Part shown: positions 62,779 to 64,000 of the stretch, in pieces
How positions within the stretch are numbered: the stretch's first letter is position 1
Layout: the number at the start of each line of letters is the position of its first letter
Source: Lucifuga dentata
Lineage: Eukaryota; Chordata; Actinopteri; Ophidiiformes; Bythitidae
Reading direction: 5' to 3'
DNA length: 64,000 nucleotides
NCBI GenBank assembly: GCA_014773175.1
Contig: VXCM01000788.1
Location: 62,001-126,000 of the forward strand
Notes under the pieces: model-generated
What the model was told of the DNA's origin: nothing
Seen by the model: the letters and a program-made list of their open reading frames with translations, nothing else
The model's database searches: none
Position numbers and translations under genes: made by a program

Positions 62779-62911
62779 GTTGGCAGAACCACGCCACAGA
62801 TGTTCCCCCGTTCTCTAGCCAAGACCCACCAATCAAACCTAAACNGTTGGCAGAACCACGCCACAGATGTTCCCCCGTTCTCTAGCCAAGACCCACCAAT
62901 CAAACCTAAAC
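62779..62911. repeat. 66-base direct duplication around N (assembly artefact)
   Basis: 62779-62844 and 62846-62911 are identical, separated by N at 62845. Confidence 0.9.
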
Positions 62912-63200
62912 TAGTAGCCAACAGACGCCCCCACTCACCCACCTCCATCCCCGTCCCCTGGGTGAGAGTGATCCTCCAACATTTACACTCAGCCTCATTT
63001 CAGTTAAAGCTTGGCCAAGTTTGGGGAAAACAAAGACAGGCAGGGACCGAAGCATCCTGAGAATACAGCTTTCTGCAGATACAATCAGCCTCTGTTAGTC
63101 ACGTCTGGAAACAACTTGATCTGCACATCTGCAGCAAAACTGAATGTGACAGCGCACACGATCCGGCAGTGTCTCCTTCCTTTCAAAATCGCAGCTGCTG

Positions 63201-63689
63201 CACTGCAAAAAAGTCCTAAAAGTCGTGTTTTTTCCAATACAAATCAACTTGTTCCAGCAATTTTTCAAGAATAAAGTGTATTTTTTCTTGATTCTAGTGC
63301 AGCATCCTGCCTTAGTCTGTGTTGTTTCAGGATACTGACACTTATTTGTAGAAAAGCAAAGAGTAAAAACAGAGTCTCACTGCACTGACACAGAATCAAA
63401 AACATCTGATCTGGGAAAATTGATAACCTGATTTTCATGTGATCCGTTTATGACAGAGCCCTTCAAATGAGGCTTAATGAGCTAAGGCAGTCTAACTTCA
63501 AGCATCTTTTACTTGAATTTCTACAGTTGTATTGTTTATATGAAGGCAAATAGGCTTAAATTGAGTATTTAGCATATTATTTCAAGAAGTTTTATTAAGT
63601 CATTTTGCTTCACCCATTTTGATTAGAAAATTACACAAGATTACAGAATATTTTGTTTAGTTCTAGTCAGAGTTACATTTTTTGCAGTG
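63201..63689. mobile_element. MITE with CACTGCAAAA / TTTTGCAGTG ends
   Basis: CACTGCAAAAAAGTCC on the left is inverted as ACATTTTTTGCAGTG on the right. The interior includes AACTTGTTCCAGCAATTTTT, then TTCTTGATTCTAGTGC and AGTTCTAGTCAGAG, typical phrases of this fish family. About 489 bases with no frame. Confidence 0.6.
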
Positions 63690-64000
63690 TATTAATGGAG
63701 ACAATTAAGCATGGAAAGAATACGGTGGCAAATGAAAGCAGCTGCAAAGTCTGTGCAGCAAATCAGATCAGGGTCTTCCACTTTCTTCCAGTTGATCTTA
63801 AAATATTGACGTTTACAGTTTGAGGAAGTGCTCCAGCAGCGAGAGGAGAGTTCACAGTTTCCTCCAAAGCCCACGTGGATCATCGAGTGGAGACTCTGAC
63901 AGCAAACTGGCTTCCCCACAGAGAGAGGAAAAATACTGTCTCTGAAATAGATACCAGCAGTATCAAGCAGCCCATCTTCTCCTAAGTGTTCACAACGGTG

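Overview
This window is vertebrate nuclear DNA, almost certainly from a ray-finned (teleost, probably percomorph) fish. It is AT-rich, has short exons inside long introns, and is crowded with fish-type DNA transposons, MITEs and non-LTR retrotransposon pieces. I see no bacterial-style operons, CRISPR arrays, tRNA or rRNA genes, and no exotic gene system. The real protein-coding content is three genes in conserved order: zcchc24 (plus strand, 3' part only), ppif (minus strand, complete) and zmiz1 (minus strand, everything except the first coding exon or exons). From memory, human 10q22.3 has the same ZMIZ1-PPIF-ZCCHC24 order and relative orientation. I cannot tell which duplicated fish paralogue (a or b) this is.

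Layout. 1-8395 is zcchc24 intron, holding repeats, a Tc1-like transposase relic, a mariner relic and a long purine-rich tract. 8396-9026 contains the last two zcchc24 coding exons, followed by a 3'UTR of about 1.5 kb that carries a Harbinger-like MITE. 10.5-12.4 kb is the convergent intergenic gap. 12378-17222 is ppif in six exons, with a LINE fragment and a Tc1-type MITE in its introns. About 17.3 kb is the ppif promoter, with two tandem ETS motifs and a MITE immediately upstream. 18.8-22.3 kb is probably the zmiz1 3'UTR. 22270-30255 holds 18 closely spaced zmiz1 exons. Two further 5' exons lie at 56494-56599 and 61022-61135, beyond a 26 kb repeat-filled intron. 61136-64000 is more zmiz1 intron.

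The exons were delimited by hand from splice sites and reading phase. The 20 zmiz1 exons add up to 3144 bases in one open frame (1047 residues plus stop), which with about 20 missing N-terminal residues matches the 1067 residues I recall for human ZMIZ1. ppif gives 192 residues once an assembly duplication in exon 1 is discounted. Functionally the three genes are unrelated neighbours: a PIAS-like transcriptional co-regulator, a mitochondrial peptidyl-prolyl isomerase that regulates the permeability transition, and a 3CxxC/CCHC zinc-finger protein.

The assembly has a systematic defect. It carries 23 isolated N characters. Nine of them separate near-identical direct copies of about 64-71 bases, and nearly all the rest sit in homopolymer runs. 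This looks like unmerged contig ends, and one instance breaks ppif exon 1. The most interesting non-genic structures are a palindrome-rich element at 48.5-49.2 kb, a TTAA-flanked MITE at 55.5-56.3 kb, a recurring repeat family with internal purine/pyrimidine tracts, and a few GC-rich blocks that may be regulatory.
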